From Argopecten irradians (taxonomy: Eukaryota; Mollusca; Bivalvia; Pectinida; Pectinidae), in assembly GCF_041381155.1 (NCBI RefSeq), contig NC_091134.1, positions 60,419,467 to 60,483,466 on the forward strand: a stretch of 64,000 nucleotides of DNA, in the 5' to 3' direction. The notes under the pieces are model-generated. The model was not told the DNA's origin, made no database searches, and worked only from the letters and a program-made list of their open reading frames with translations. The position numbers and the translations under genes are program-made. Shown here piece after piece: positions 48,405-60,661 of this stretch (positions are counted from its first letter, which is position 1; the number at the start of each line of letters is the position of its first letter).

Positions 48405-49355
48405 TTCTTATATACAGGCGTCCATTTTATTGCAACTCATCTTATTAAAACTTTTTCTTCTGTGTTTAGATTTTATGTTTTGCGTGGCATAGGGTAAACA
48501 GATACATTATGTATAAGTTAAGATAAAATGTATCTGAATAAACTACGCAGTGTAAAGCTATTTTTTTCTTTTCCATTTACCTATGATAAACACATTTCAA
48601 CGTTTAGATCTTTACAGTTTTAGTTCTGACATACGCATATTTCTGTTAACAGTGTTTTTTTAGAAAGATACCAGTATTCAACACTTATAAAGCAAACAAA
48701 GCTAGGATCCATGACGATACGAAGTTCTGAGATATGGCGGTGTCAATCGGAATCCCATATATAGCTGGTGATCAAGAAGTATTCTACTGAACCCTAGAAC
48801 CATTCCTTTTCTAGGAAGTTTTCTCGGCTCACTTCTGCTTTAGGTAAATGTTTTGTAAAATACATTTGATCAAGATTCCTATTTCCCGTTGAGTTTTTTT
48901 CGGGCGTTTGCTGTATCTTTGAACAATTGCAATTATTTCGCGAAGAGCTTAAAGTACCTTTCAAACTAACGCACGACAGACATATCGTTTTCGGAGATGT
49001 TCAATCATTGAATCTTGTTATTATAAGCAAAGAAAAAAGAAATGAGGACACAAAAACGGCAATACAAAATACTGCGTGAAACCTAGGTTGTTAATTTAGA
49101 TAATTAAAATAAAGTTACTTAAATAGAAGAAAAGTCCAATGCAGGAAACAATTTGATGTTCATCATTGAAATCTTGTTTTTATATTAGAATAACTGCAAG
49201 GAGATAATTAAAATAAGTTTTAAATTAAGAAGAAAGTCACCAAAAACGGCAATAACAAACTGATGAACTAGGTTGTTAATTTAGATGAATTATAATAAAG
49301 TTATGTAAAAAAAAGAAAGGTCAATATGCATGAACAATTTGGCATGGCAAAATTT

Positions 49356-49432
49356 TGCATTCGGCCGGGAATCGACACCCGGGCCTCCCGCAGTGGTCAA
49401 GCGAGAATTCTACCACTGAACCACCGTGATGC
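49356..49432 (-). tRNA. tRNA-Gly(GCC), class A, 77 nt with inserted bases
   Basis: The extra bases interrupt the anticodon stem and acceptor; the rest matches the consensus. Confidence 0.65.
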
Positions 49433-49698
49433 TTCAGTATTGGACAAGTTCAATTTCAGGAAAATGGCTAATTATTATGCTCCCATGAATAAAGGATATG
49501 GTTAGTGATGTATAGCTAATATTTAATGATACGCCCGAGGGACAAAAATGATGTATTGTTCAATGTGGAATGAGGTATAGCAAAAGTCTGAAAATCAATG
49601 TAAAACACATTATGACAGTGACAGGACACGATTTATCATATCAAAAATAAAATCAGTATAAATCAATTAATAAAATCAAAAAAGCCTAGGCAGATGTT

Positions 49699-49773
49699 TG
49701 CATCGGCCGGGTAATCGAACCCGGGCCTTCCCGCGTGGCAGGCGTAGAATTCTACCACTGAACCAGCCGATGC
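49699..49773 (-). tRNA. tRNA-Gly(GCC), class B, 75 nt with inserted bases
   Basis: Close to consensus, with about four single-base additions. Confidence 0.68.
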
Positions 49774-50712
49774 AGTCTTATACACTCATGTTATTCCAAC
49801 TCACTGATTAAATTTTTTTCTGTTTTTGATTTTAATGTTTGCGTGCATATGGTAAATCAGATACTTATCTAGTAGTAAGTTAGATACAATGTTATTGAAT
49901 AACTACCGCAGTGAATAGCTTTTTTCTTTTCCATTTACCTATGATATAAACACATTTCAACGTGTGATTTACAGTTTTGTTACTGAACAACATTATTTTG
50001 TTAAACGTTTTATTTTAGAAGATACCAGTTTTCAACCGACTATCATTAAGCCAAACAAAGCTAGGATCGCATCTACGAAGGTTCTTAGATAGGAGCCTCT
50101 ACGGAACCATAATTATTGCGGTGCAAGAAGTATTTCTACTGAAACCATTCCTTTTGTAGGAAGTTTTTCTCTCAGGATCACGTCTGATTTAGGGTAAAAT
50201 GTTTGTAAAATACATTGATCAATTCCGATTAATACTTCTAGCTGCCGTTGATTTTTTCGGGCTTGTGTGTATCTTTGACATTTGACAATTAATTTCGCGA
50301 GCGAAGGCTACTCTTTTCAAAACTAAACGCGCAGACACATTCGTTTTCTCGCAGAGATGTTCCATGCATATGAATCTTGAGTGTTTTATATAAAAAGAAA
50401 CAGGAGCGACCAATATACGGGCAATACAACTGATGAACTCGTTTGTTAATTTCCGATCGGATTTACAATCATATGTTATTAAAATGAATGTAAGAAAGTT
50501 CAATGCATGAACAATTTGATGTATAAATCATTGATATCCTGTTTTTTTTCTATTAATAAACAAAGGTGGGACCAAAATACCGCAATTAACTAACTGATGA
50601 AATTAGGTATGTTAACTCTTGTAATGGAATATAAATAATTTATAATTTCCTCCTCGCTCTCTCGATAAGTCAATTGCATGAACACAAATTTGCATGGGCA
50701 AACATTTGTTGG

Positions 50713-50795
50713 CGCATCTGAAGCGCCGCGGCAATCGAACACAGTCTCATCCGCGTGGCGCAGCGAGAATTCTACCACTTGTCACTCACCGATGC
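50713..50795 (-). tRNA. tRNA-Gly(GCC)-like, class A, 83 nt, heavily altered
   Basis: The T arm and variable region are badly disrupted, while the anticodon and D arms remain readable. Lies in the noisiest part of the array. Confidence 0.5.
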
Positions 50796-51050
50796 TTCGT
50801 ATTGGACAAGTTCATTTCAGAAAATCTGGCGGACTTATGTACTGCTCCATGATAAAAAATATGGTCTATTGAGTCGACTTTCTTGCTAATATTTTAATGA
50901 AATACCTCGAGGGGAAAATGATCGTATATTTTCAAAGTGATTGAGGTATACAATTGAAAATATAAATTGTATAACATTGAACCAGCGAGGCGAGTTTTTC
51001 AATATCAAAAAGTAAATAACAGTACACATAATCAATTAAAAATATATATG

Positions 51051-51136
51051 TGCATCGGCCCGGGAATCGAACCACTGTAGGAGCCTCCCCGCGAGCAGGC
51101 GTAGAAGATGTACTACCTCACGGAACCACCGCTGTC
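51051..51136 (-). tRNA. tRNA-Gly(GCC)-like, class B, 86 nt, heavily altered
   Basis: Long by 15 nt, with additions in every arm; order of elements retained. Confidence 0.5.
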
Positions 51137-51332
51137 TTCTTTATACACTTCATGCGTTAATTTTCATAACTCCCAGAATTAAAATTTTTCTTTCCTTGTT
51201 TTTGCGAATTTTAATGTTTGCGTAGCTGAATGAGTAAACAGGAATACTTATGTATAATTAAAGAGCATAAGATGGTATTGAATAACTACTCAGTGTTGAA
51301 AGGCTTTCTTATTTCTTTTTCCATTTACCTAA

Positions 51333-51344
51333 GGGGGTGGGGGG

Positions 51345-51400
<56 letters not shown>

Positions 51401-51420
51401 GGGGAGGCGGGGGGAGGGGG
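51333..51420. other. G-rich run, probable sequencing artefact
   Basis: About 88 bases, almost all G, inserted in an array spacer at TTTACCTA/TGATAAACAC. The flanking unit sequence continues on both sides. No other unit has it. Confidence 0.8.
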
Positions 51421-52169
51421 TGATATACACAATTTTCAATCGTGACTAACAGTTTTCTGCGTCTTACTACACCATATTTTGTTAACGTTTATTATATAGA
51501 TACCAGTTTTTCTACCACTGAGTAATATGCAAGGAAACCCCCCAAAAAAAAAAAAAAAGCTAGGATCCATAACAAGTTCATGAGAATAGTGCCACCTATC
51601 GGGAACCAAATTAGTGTCTTAGCGCAAGAAGTATATGCTAACTGAACACCATTCCTTTTCTAGGAAGTTTTCTCAGCTCACTCTGCTCTTAGGTAAATTG
51701 TTTGTCAAAAATAACATTGAATCATTTCCTATTTCCGTTGGATTTTTTCAGGCCTTGTGTAATCTTTGACATTGCAATTATTTCGCGAAGGCTACCTTCT
51801 TCACAAACTAACGCAGACACATTCGTTTTCGGGAGATGTTCATCATATTGAATCCTTGTTTTATATTAAAAGCAAAAGGAGAATGACCAAAAAACGGCAA
51901 TACACAACTGCTGAACCTTCGACGAGTTGGTTAATTCAGCAATAATTAAAATAAGTTATTAAAATAATAAGAAAGAAAGTCAATGGCAATGAACATTTGA
52001 TGTTATCATCATTGAATCTTGATTTATATATTATAAAAACAAAGGAGACCCAAACAAACGGCAATTACAACTGATGAATTAGGATTGTTAATTTATGTAT
52101 GATTATAATAAGATTATATTAAAAAGAAAAAAAGTCAATTGCATGAAACAATTTGCAAGGCAAAATCTT

Positions 52170-52247
52170 TGCGATCATCGGCCGGGAAATCGAGACCCGG
52201 AGCCTCCAAGCGTGGCAGCGAGAATTCTATCCACTGAACCACCGAGC
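52170..52247 (-). tRNA. tRNA-Gly(GCC), class A, 78 nt with inserted bases
   Basis: Recognisable in all arms. One base of the 5' acceptor strand is missing as well as several additions elsewhere. Confidence 0.6.
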
Positions 52248-52513
52248 TTCGTATCCTGTGGACAAGTCTCAAATTCCAGTAAATGAGGGCTAATTATGTG
52301 TAAATGCTCTCCATGATAAAGGGGATATGGTTAAGTGATGTTTGCATAATTATTTAATGATCAACCCGAGGTAAATGGAATGTATTTTCAAGATGATGAG
52401 TGTATAAAGTGAAAATTTAATAGTAATCTCATTGACAGGAGCGCCGATTTTATCAATATCAAAAATAAAATCTGGGATATATCATAAATTAATAAATAAA
52501 TGTGCTTCAATTG

Positions 52514-52601
52514 TGCATCTTCGAGCCGGAATCCGAACCAGCGTTGCCTCCCGCGTGGCAGGCGAAGAAATTCTACAGGCCAACTTAGAAACCACCGATG
52601 C
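52514..52601 (-). tRNA. tRNA-Gly(GCC)-like, class B, 88 nt, heavily altered
   Basis: The longest copy in the array; a block of about 10 extra bases lies in the D arm, with other single additions. Confidence 0.5.
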
Positions 52602-53063
52602 TTCTTATACACCCTTAATATCATGTTATTCACATCACTCACATGATTTAAAAATGTTTTTCTGAGTTTTCTGTGGATTTTAAATGTTTGCGAAGCATAG
52701 TGAGTCAAAAACAGATACTTATGTATATAGTTAGATAAATTGTATTGAATAACTATACGCAGTGTACAGTTAATATTTTCTCTTTCTATTCCATTTTACC
52801 TATGAATAAAACTTCATTTTCAACGTGATTTACAGTTTTGTTTCTGCGTACAACAGTTATTTGGTTTAACGGTTTTTTCAGAAGGATACCAGTTTTCAAC
52901 CACTATACATAAGCAAACAAAGGCTAGGAATCCATACGAAGTTCTGAATAGGCCTACCGGGAACCATATATGCGATGCTAAAGAATGTATTACTATTCTA
53001 CTGAACCATTTATCCTTTTTTCTAGGAAGTTATTCTCTCGGCATCACTCGGTGCTTTAGGTAA

Positions 53064-53096
<33 letters not shown>
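53064..53096. other. run of 33 G, probable sequencing artefact
   Basis: Sits inside the spacer sequence GCTTTAGGTAA/ATGTTTGT, which continues normally on either side. Absent from all other units. Confidence 0.8.
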
Positions 53097-53098
<2 letters not shown>

Positions 53099-53541
53099 AT
53101 GTTTGTTAAACACATTGCGATCAATTCCTATCTTTCCCGTTGACTTTTTTCGGGCTTGTGTATCTTTTGACATTGCAATTATTTCGCGAAGGGGCTACTC
53201 TTTCAAAAACTAAGCGCAGGACACATTCGTTTTCGGAGATGTTCATCATCGAATCTTGTTTTTATATTAAAAAGAAAGGAAGAACCAAAAACGGCAATAC
53301 AACTGCTGAACTAGGTTGTTAATTCAGATAATTAAAATAAGTTATTAAATAAGAAGAAAGTCAATGCATGCATGAACAATTTGATGTTCATCATTGAATC
53401 TTGTTTTATATTAAAAACAAAAGGAGGACCAAAAACCGGCAATACAATGATGAACTTAGGTTGTTAATTTAGAATGATTATAATAAGTTATTAAAAAAAG
53501 AAGAAAGTCAATGGCATGAACAATTTGCCATGGCCAAATTT

Positions 53542-53617
53542 TGCATAGGCCGGAATCGAAACCCGGGCGCCTCCCGCGTGGCAGGCGAGAATTCTACCAC
53601 TGAACCACTGCCGATGC
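53542..53617 (-). tRNA. tRNA-Gly(GCC), class A, 76 nt with inserted bases
   Basis: Anticodon arm exact; small changes in acceptor, T arm and 5' end. Confidence 0.68.
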
Positions 53618-53844
53618 TTCGTATTGGACAAGTTCAATTTCAGAAAATATGAATGGCTAATTATGTATGCTCCATGATAAAGGATATGAGTAGTAGTGAT
53701 GTTGCTAATATTTAATGATACCGAGGGGAAAATGATGTATTTTCAAGTGATGAGTATAAAGTGAAAATTAATGTAATCATTGACAGGAGGCGATTTTATC
53801 AATATCAAAATAAAATCAGTATATCAAATTAATAAAATAAAATG

Positions 53845-53924
53845 TGCATTCGTGAGGCCGGGAATCGAACCCGGGCCTTCCCGCGTGGCAAGGCGAGAAT
53901 TCTACGCCACTGAACCACCGATGC
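53845..53924 (-). tRNA. tRNA-Gly(GCC), class B, 80 nt with inserted bases
   Basis: T arm GGGAATCGAACCCGGG intact; extra bases in the acceptor, anticodon stem and D arm. Confidence 0.66.
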
Positions 53925-54740
53925 TTCTTATTACACTCATGTTATTCAACTCACTGATTAAAATTTTTTCTGTTTTTGATTTTTTAATGTTTGCGTGCAT
54001 ATGGTAAACAGATCGCTTATGTATAAGTTAGATAAATGTATTGAATAACTACGCAGTGTAGCTTTTTTCTTTTCCATTTACCCTATGATAAACACATTTC
54101 AAAACGTGATTTTACAGTTTTGTTCTGACAACATATTTGTTAACGTTTTTTTTTAGAAGATACCAGTTTCAACCACTATTAAAGCAAACACAAGCTAGGA
54201 TCCATACGAAGTTCTGAGATAGGCCTCGGAACCATATATGCGGTGCAAGAAGTATTCTACTGAACCATTCCTTTTCTAGGAAGTTTTCTCGGCTCACTCT
54301 GCTTTAGGTAAATGTTTGTAAAATACATTGATCAATTCCTATTTCCCGTTGATTTTTTTCGGGCTTGTGTATCTTTGACATTGCAATTATTTTCGCGAAG
54401 GCTACCTTTCAAACTAACGCAGACACATTCGTTTTCGGAGATGTTCATCATTGAATCTTGTTTTATATTAAAAAGAAATGAGGACCAAAAACGGGCAATA
54501 CAACTGCTGAACCAGGTTGTTAATTCAGATAATTAAAATAAGTTATTAAATAAGAAGAAAAGTCAATGCATGAACAATTTGATGTTCATCATTGAAATCT
54601 TGTTTTATATTAAAAACAAAAGGAGGACCAAAAACGGCAATACAACTGATGAACTAGGTTGTTAATTTAGATGATTATAATAAGTTATTAAAAAAGAAGA
54701 AAGTCAATGATCAATGAAACAAATTTGCATGGCAAAATTT

Positions 54741-54815
54741 TGCATCGGCCGGGAATCGAACCCGGGCCTTCCGCGTGGGCAGGCGAGAATTCATAGCCAC
54801 TGAACCACACGATGC
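54741..54815 (-). tRNA. tRNA-Gly(GCC), class A, 75 nt with inserted bases
   Basis: The first 40 bases on plus are close to consensus; additions fall in the anticodon and D arms. Confidence 0.7.
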
Positions 54816-55051
54816 TTCGTATTGGACAAGTTCAATTTCGAGAAAATGGCTAATTATGTATGCTCCATGATAAAGGATATGGTTAGTGATGTTGCGGGGA
54901 TAATATTTAATGATATCACCGAGGAGGGAAAATGATGTATTTTCAAGTGATGAGGTATAAAGTGAAAAATTAATGTAATCATTGACAGGAGAGGCGATTT
55001 TTATCAATATCAAAAATATAAAATCAGTATATCAATTAATAAAATAAAATG

Positions 55052-55124
55052 TGCATCGGCGGGAATCGAACCGGGCCTCCCGCCCGTGGCAGGCGAAGAA
55101 TTCTACCACTGAACCCAACGATGC
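55052..55124 (-). tRNA. tRNA-Gly(GCC), class B, 73 nt with small indels
   Basis: Near consensus, with one base lost in the acceptor, one in the T arm and a few gained. Confidence 0.7.
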
Positions 55125-55972
55125 TTCTTATCACACTCATGTTATATCAATCTCACTGATTAATGTAATAATTTTTTTCTGTTTTTATGATTTTAATGTT
55201 TGCGTGCATATGAGTTATAACAGATGCTTATGAATAAGTTAGTTAAATTGTATTGAATTAACTACGCTCAGTGTAGCATTTTTTTCTTTGTCCATTTACC
55301 TTTGATAAAACACATTTCTACGTGATTTTCAGTTTTGTTCTGACAACAATTTTTGTTAACGTTTTGTCAGATGATCCCAGTTTCAAACCACTATAAAGCA
55401 AACAAAGATAGGAATCCATACCGAAGTTCAGGGAGATAGGCCTCGTGGAACCCAAATATGCGGTGCAAGAAAGTATTCTACTGAACCATTCTTTTCTAGG
55501 AAGGTTTTCTCGGACTCACTCTGCTTTAGGTAACTGTTTGTAAAATACATTGATCAATTCCTATTTCCCGTTGAGATTTTTTCGGGCTTGTGGAATCTGT
55601 GACATTGCAATTATTTCGCGAAGGATACCTTTCTAACTAACGCAGGACACATTTCGTGTTTGGTGAATGTTACATCATTGAATCTTGTTTTTATATTAAA
55701 AAGAAAGGAGGGACCAAAAACGGCAATACCAAATGCCCTGAACCAGGTTGTTAATTCAGAATAATTAAAAATAAGTTATTAATAAGAAGAAAGTCAATGC
55801 ATGAACACATTTGATGTTCATCAATTGAATCTTTTTTTATATTTAAAAACAAAGGAGGACCAAAAACCGGCAATACATATGATGAACTAGGTTGTTAATT
55901 TAGATGATTATAATAAGTTTCTTTAAAAATGAAGAAAGTTCAATGCGATGAACAATTTGCATGGCAAAATTT

Positions 55973-56046
55973 TGCATCGGTCCGGGAATCGAACCCGGGC
56001 CTCCCGCGTGGCAGGCGAGTAATTTCTACCACTGAACCACCGTTGC
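55973..56046 (-). tRNA. tRNA-Gly(GCC), class A, 74 nt with three inserted bases
   Basis: T arm and anticodon arm match the consensus; three single-base insertions and one substitution near the 5' end. Confidence 0.75.
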
Positions 56047-56289
56047 TTCGTATTGGGACAAGTTCAATTTCAGGCAAATGGCTAATTATGTATTGCTCCA
56101 TGATAAAGGGATATGGTTAGTTGATTGTTGCTAATATTTAATGATACCCGAGGGGAAAAATGATGTATTTTCTCAAGTGCATGAAGGTAATAAAGCGTGA
56201 AAATTAATGTTAATCATTGACTAGGAGGCGATTTTACTCAATTATCAAAAATAAAATCAGTATATCAATTCAAATAAAAGGCTACAATG

Positions 56290-56364
56290 TGCATTCACGG
56301 CCGGGAATCGAACCCGGGCTCCCGCGTGGCAGCGCGAGAATTCTACCTCCTGAACCACCGTTGC
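56290..56364 (-). tRNA. tRNA-Gly(GCC), class B, 75 nt with small changes
   Basis: T arm intact; indels in acceptor and anticodon stem, and a substitution in the D arm. Confidence 0.7.
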
Positions 56365-57212
56365 TTCTTATACACTCATGTTATTCAAACTCACTGGATT
56401 AAACATTTTTTCTGTTTTTTTTTTATAATGTTTGCGAGCATATGGTAAATCATTATACTTATGTATAAGTTAGATAAATGTATTGAATAACTACGCAGTT
56501 GTAGCTTTTTTTCTTTTCAAATTTACCTATGATAAACACATTTTCAACGTGATTTTCAGTGTTTGTTTGACAACAATATTTTGTAAAAACGTTATTAGAA
56601 GATACCAGTTTCAAACCACTATAGAGCAAACAAAGCTAGGATCCATACGAGTTCTGGGATTGGGCATCGGAACTCATATATGCGGATGCAAGAAGTATTC
56701 TTCTGAACCACTCCTTTTCTAGGAAGTTTTCTCGGCTCACTTTGCGTTAGGTAAATGTTTGTTAAAACACATTGAATCTAATTCCTATTTCCCGTTTGAT
56801 TTTTTCGGGCTTGTGTATTCTTTGACATTGCAATTATTTCGCGAAGGGATACCTTTCAAACTAACGCACGACAACCATTCGTTTTCGGTAGATGTTCACC
56901 CTTCATTGTAATCTTGTTTTTCATATTAAAAAGAAAGGAGGACCAAAATAAACGGCAATAACAACTTGCCTGAACTAGGTTGTTAATTCAGGATATATTA
57001 AAAATAAAGTTATTAAATAAGAAGAAAGTCAATGCTCATGAACAATTTGATGTTCATCATTGAAATCTTGTTTTATATTTATAAAACAAAGGAGGACACA
57101 AAAATACGGCAATACAAGATGATGAACTAGGTTGTTTAATTTTAGATGATTATAATAAGTTATTTAAAATAGAAGCAAGTCAACTGCATGAACAATTTTG
57201 CATGGCAAATTT

Positions 57213-57287
57213 TGTTCATCGGGCCGGGAATCGAACCGGGCACCTCCCGCGTGGCAGGCGAGTATTCTACCACTGAACCACCGATGC
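57213..57287 (-). tRNA. tRNA-Gly(GCC), class A, 75 nt with small changes
   Basis: 5' half nearly exact; additions in the acceptor and variable region. Confidence 0.75.
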
Positions 57288-57515
57288 TTCGTATTGGACA
57301 AGTTCAATTTCAGAAATAATGGCTAATTTTTGTATGCTCCATGATTAAAGGATATGGTTAGTGATGTTGCTATATTTAATGATTACCCGAGGGGTAAAAT
57401 GATGTATTTTAAAGTGATGAGGTATAAGTGAAAATTAATGTAATCTATTGACAGGAGGCGATTTTTTCGATATCAAAATAAAATCAGTGTATCAATTCAA
57501 TAAAAGCATAAAATG

Positions 57516-57586
57516 TGCATCGGCCGGGAATCGAACCCGGGCCTCCCGCGTGGCAGGCGAGAATTCTACCACTGAACCACCGATGC
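57516..57586 (-). tRNA. tRNA-Gly(GCC), class B, exact copy
   Basis: 71 nt, identical to the array consensus; A and B boxes intact. Surrounded by about 400 bp of clean spacer sequence. Confidence 0.95.
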
Positions 57587-58387
57587 TTCTTATACACTCA
57601 TGTTATTCAACTCACTGATTAAAATTTTTTCTGTTTTTGATTTTAATGTTTGCGTGCATATGGTAAACAGATACTTATGTATAAGTTAGATAAATGTATT
57701 GAATAACTACGCAGTGTAGCTTTTTTCTTTTCCATTTACCTATGATAAACACATTTCAACGTGATTTACAGTTTTGTTCTGACAACATATTTTGTTAACG
57801 TTTTTTAGAAGATACCAGTTTCAACCACTATAAAGCAAACAAAGCTAGGATCCATACGAAGTTCTGAGATAGGCCTCGGAACCATATATGCGGTGCAAGA
57901 AGTATTCTACTGAACCATTCCTTTTCTAGGAAGTTTCTCGCTCACTCTGCTTTAGGTAAATGTTTGTAAAAACACATTGATCAATTCCGATTTCCGTTGA
58001 TTTTTTCGGGCTTGTGTATCATTTGACATGTGCAATTATTTGCGAAGGCTACCTTTCGAACTAACGCAGACACATTCGTTTCGGAGATGTTCCATCATTT
58101 GAATCTTGTTTAATATTGTAAAAAGAAAGGAGGGACCATAAACGGGAATACACTGCTGAAACTAGGTTGTTAATTCAGATAATTAAAATAAAGTTATTAA
58201 AATAAGAAGAAAGTCAATCCTTGAACAATTTGGATGTTCATCATTGAATTTGGTTTTATATTTAAAAACATAAGGAGGACAAAAGGCAATACAACTGATG
58301 AAACTAGGTTGTTAATTTAGAATGATTATTATAAGTTATTAAAAAAGAAGAAAGTCAATGCATGAACATTTTGGCATGGCAAAATTT

Positions 58388-58458
58388 TGAAATCGGCGGG
58401 AATCGAACAAGGGCCTCCCGCGTGGCAGGCGAGAATTCTACCACTGAAACCACGATGC
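58388..58458 (-). tRNA. tRNA-Gly(GCC)-like, class A, 71 nt with compensating indels
   Basis: Length is normal, but the acceptor 3' strand, T loop side and 5' end each carry changes, so pairing would be impaired if the sequence is true. Confidence 0.65.
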
Positions 58459-58695
58459 TTCGTATTTGGACAAGTAAATTTCAGAAGAAATGGTAATAAT
58501 TATGTATGCTCCTATGATAAAAGACTATGGTTAGTTGGATGTTGCTAAATATTTAATGATACCCGAGGAGGGAAAAATGATTTAATTTTCAAGTGATGTG
58601 TAGTTAATTGAAAAAATTTAATGTAATTCATTGACAGGAGGCGATTTTTACACTCATCAAAAATTACACATCAGTACTATCAATTAATAAAATGT

Positions 58696-58772
58696 TGCCT
58701 CGGCCCGGGAATCGGAACCACGGGCCTCCCCGCGTGGCAGGCGAGGAATTATAACACTGAACCACCGATTGC
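58696..58772 (-). tRNA. tRNA-Gly(GCC), class B, 77 nt with inserted bases
   Basis: Recognisable throughout; additions in the T arm, variable loop and acceptor, and substitutions in the D arm. Confidence 0.62.
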
Positions 58773-59456
58773 TTACTTTACATACAATCATGTTATATCA
58801 AGTCACTGATTAATAATTTTTCTGTTTTTGATATAATGTTTGCGAGCATATGGTAAACAGATACTTATGTATAAGTTAGATAAATGTATTGAATAACTAC
58901 GCAGTGTAGCTTTTTTCTTTTCCATTTACCTATGTTAATATTAACACATTTCAACGTGATTTACAGTTTTGTTCTGACAACATATTTTGTTAGTTTTTTC
59001 AGGAAATATATAATATTTAGGTTTAAATGTTTGTTAAATTACACATTGATCAATTCCTATTTCCCGTTGATTTTTTCGGGCTTTGTGTATCTTTGACATT
59101 GCAATTATTTCTCGCGAAGGCTACCTTTCGAAACTTTCAATAACGCAGACACATTCGTTTTCGGAGATGTTCATCATTGAATCTTGTTTTATATTAAAAA
59201 GAAAGGAGGACCAAAAACGGCAATACAACTGCTGAACCAGGTTGTTAATTCAGATAATTAAAATAAGTTATTAAATAAGAAGAAAGTCAATGCATGAACA
59301 ATTTGATGTTCATCATTGAATCTTGTTTTATATTAAAAACAAAGGAGGACCAAAAACGGCAATACAACTGATGAACTAGGTTGTTAATTTAGATGATTAT
59401 AATAAGTTATTAAAAAGAAAAAAGTCAATGCATGAACAATTTGCATGGCAAAATTT

Positions 59457-59527
59457 TGCATCGGCCGGGAATCGAACCCGGGCCTCCCGCGTGGCAGGCG
59501 AGAATTCTACCACTGAACCACCGATGC
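59457..59527 (-). tRNA. tRNA-Gly(GCC), class A, exact copy
   Basis: 71-nt consensus sequence with clean flanks; GCAAAATTTT on plus gives a T4 terminator on the gene strand. Confidence 0.96.
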
Positions 59528-59742
59528 TTCGTATTGGACAAGTTCAATTTCAGAAAATGGCTAATTATGTATGCTCCATGATAAAGGATATGGTTAGTGA
59601 TGTTGCTAATATTTAATGATACCCGAGGGGAAAATGATGTATTTTCAAGTGATGAGGTATAAAGTGAAAATTAATGTAATCATTGACAGGAGGCGATTTT
59701 ATCAATATCAAAAATAAAATCAGTATATCAATTAATAAAATG

Positions 59743-59813
59743 TGCATCGGCCGGGAATCGAACCCGGGCCTCCCGCGTGGCAGGCGAGAATTCTACCACT
59801 GAACCACCGATGC
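59743..59813 (-). tRNA. tRNA-Gly(GCC), class B, exact copy; last before the inversion point
   Basis: 71-nt consensus sequence. It faces the plus-strand class B gene at 60291 across the palindrome centre, so the two are transcribed towards the left and right edges respectively. Confidence 0.96.
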
Positions 59814-60004
59814 TTCTTATACACTCATGTTATTCAACTCACTGATTAAAATTTTTTCTGTTTTTGATTTTAATGTTTGCGTGCATATGGTAAACAGATA
59901 CTTATGTATAAGTTAGATAAATGTATTGAATAACTACGCAGTGTAGCTTTTTTCTTTTCCATTTACCTATGATAAACACATTTCAACGTGATTTACAGTT
60001 TTGT

Positions 60005-60093
60005 TCTGACAACATATTTTGTTAACGTTTTTTAGAAGATACCAGTTTCAACCACTAAAGAAACGTTTAACAAATTTGCTAGGATCCATACGA
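60005..60093. other. inversion junction of the tRNA array (palindrome centre)
   Basis: Left of 60004 the unit is in minus orientation; from 60094 (ACAAAACTGTAAATCACG) it is in plus orientation. From about 60055 the junction is a mosaic: ...CCACTA (minus orientation), AAACGTTTAACAAA (plus-oriented, a copy of the TTTGTTAACGTTT site), GCTAGGATCCATACGA (minus orientation), then the plus block. Short copied pieces in alternating directions resemble template-switching repair. Confidence 0.8.
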
Positions 60094-60290
60094 ACAAAAC
60101 TGTAAATCACGTGAAATGTGTTTATCATAGGTAAATGGAAAAGAAAAAAAGCTACACTGCGTAGTTATTCAATACATTTATCTAACTTATACATATTAGT
60201 ATCTGTTTTACCATATGCTCGCAAACATTAAAATCAAAAACAGAAAAATGTTTTAATCCAGTGAGTTGAATAACATGAGTGGTATAAGAA

Positions 60291-60363
60291 GCATCGGTGG
60301 TTCAGTGGTAGAATTCTCGCCTGCCAAACGCGGGAGGCCCGGGTTCGATTCCCGGCCGATGCA
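60291..60363 (+). tRNA. tRNA-Gly(GCC), class B, two extra bases in anticodon loop
   Basis: Consensus apart from CCAAACGCGG for CCACGCGG, giving 73 nt and a 9-base anticodon loop. If real it would probably not decode glycine normally; a sequence error is possible. Confidence 0.8.
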
Positions 60364-60589
60364 CATTTTATTTTATTAATTGATATACTGATTTTTATTT
60401 TTGATATTGATAAAATCGCCTCCTGTCAATGATTACATTAATTTTCACTTTATACCTCATCACTTGAAAATACATTCATTTTCCCCTCGGGTATCATTAA
60501 ATATTTTTAGCAACATCACTAACCATATCCTTTATCATGGAGCATATACATAATTAGCCATTTTCTGAATTGAACTTGTCCAATACGAA

Positions 60590-60661
60590 GCATCGGTGGT
60601 TCAGTGGTAGAATTCTCGCCTGCCACGCAGGGGAGGCCGGGTTCGATTCCCGGCCGATGCA
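60590..60661 (+). tRNA. tRNA-Gly(GCC), class A, small indels in variable region
   Basis: 72 nt. ACGCAGGGGAGGCCGGG replaces ACGCGGGAGGCCCGGG, disturbing the 3' side of the anticodon stem and variable loop. Other arms are exact. Confidence 0.8.

Noticed and set aside
59700-60400. Palindrome centre as a pure missed-adapter read artefact
   Set aside because: The arms differ in spacer deletion and tRNA indels, and the plus block continues cleanly for 3.9 kb; the artefact is still possible but not the preferred reading.
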